Assembly (NCBI RefSeq): GCF_958439165.1
Contig: NZ_OY288132.1
Span: 1 to 31,864 of the forward strand
Origin: an uncultured Hydrogenophaga sp.
Lineage (GTDB): Bacteria > Pseudomonadota > Gammaproteobacteria > Burkholderiales > Burkholderiaceae_C
Length of the DNA stretch: 31,864 nucleotides
Reading direction: 5' to 3'
Part shown: positions 31,810-31,864 of the stretch, in pieces
Layout of the letters: every line of letters starts with the position of its first letter
Numbering within the stretch: position 1 is the first letter of the stretch
Translations under genes and position numbers: made by a program
Notes under the pieces: generated by a model
Databases searched by the model: none
What the model saw: the letters and a program-made list of their open reading frames with translations, nothing else
Told to the model about the DNA's origin: nothing

Positions 31810-31864
31810 ATGACATCCGTCGGTCCATCCTCTGGGTGGTGTTTGGCTTGTCCATGGTCCTGAT
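31806..31864 (+). CDS. yidC: Membrane protein insertase YidC, N-terminal start only (truncated by window)
   Basis: Only the first ~19 residues are inside the window: MNDIRRSILWVVFGLSMVL. This is the first TM helix of proteobacterial YidC. The ATG overlaps the yidD stop, and gene order rpmH-rnpA-yidD-yidC is highly conserved. The remainder lies beyond the right edge. Confidence 0.9.
   Translation, partial: MNDIRRSILWVVFGLSMVL

Overview
The window is chromosomal DNA of a high-G+C betaproteobacterium, most likely Burkholderiales (Comamonadaceae/Sphaerotilaceae type). The best evidence is the right end, which carries the replication-origin block in its usual order: gyrB, dnaN and dnaA on the minus strand, an origin-like gap with two DnaA boxes, then rpmH, rnpA, yidD and the first codons of yidC on the plus strand. 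Gene families and codon bias in the rest of the window fit the same group. No rRNA, tRNA, CRISPR array or intact insertion sequence was recognised.

Left part (1-13.4 kb). A truncated MFS transporter is followed by a frameshifted EamA-type exporter and an AraC-type regulator. Next come katG and a PAS-containing chemoreceptor, which diverge from a 221-bp gap holding an OxyR-like inverted repeat, a katG promoter and a possible sigma-28 promoter. A thiolase follows. Then comes an HprRS-like stress module: a periplasmic 5-hydroxyisourate hydrolase and a GlcG/HbpS-like protein diverge from a response regulator and sensor kinase, with an almost ideal CusR/HprR-type box between them. A cysteine-repeat periplasmic protein, a membrane protein, an SRAP DNA-crosslink protein and a DUF2939 protein complete this part.

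Middle part (13.4-18.5 kb). A membrane protein is followed by a nitric-oxide-sensing pair (H-NOX protein plus hybrid histidine kinase), an unknown two-TM protein, a second SRAP paralogue that has lost its catalytic residues, and an NYN ribonuclease with a basic linker and an OST-HTH/LOTUS-like tail.

Accessory part (18.5-25.3 kb), directly beyond the 3' end of gyrB. A hipBA toxin-antitoxin operon is preceded by four copies of an 18-bp operator (TTCC-N10-GGAA) spaced 51, 51 and 52 bp apart. Next is a lower-G+C three-gene operon on the minus strand in which each gene overlaps the next by four bases: an unrecognised 388-residue protein, a small winged-helix-like protein, and a protein with a PD-(D/E)XK nuclease motif. 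This is the best candidate in the window for an undescribed defence-type system. It is followed by a small membrane protein, a zinc-dependent phospholipase C-like protein and a small lipoprotein. Two gaps of about 440 and 510 bp flank the three-gene operon and look like remodelled accessory DNA.

All assignments come from reading the sequence and recalling family motifs. No database search was run.
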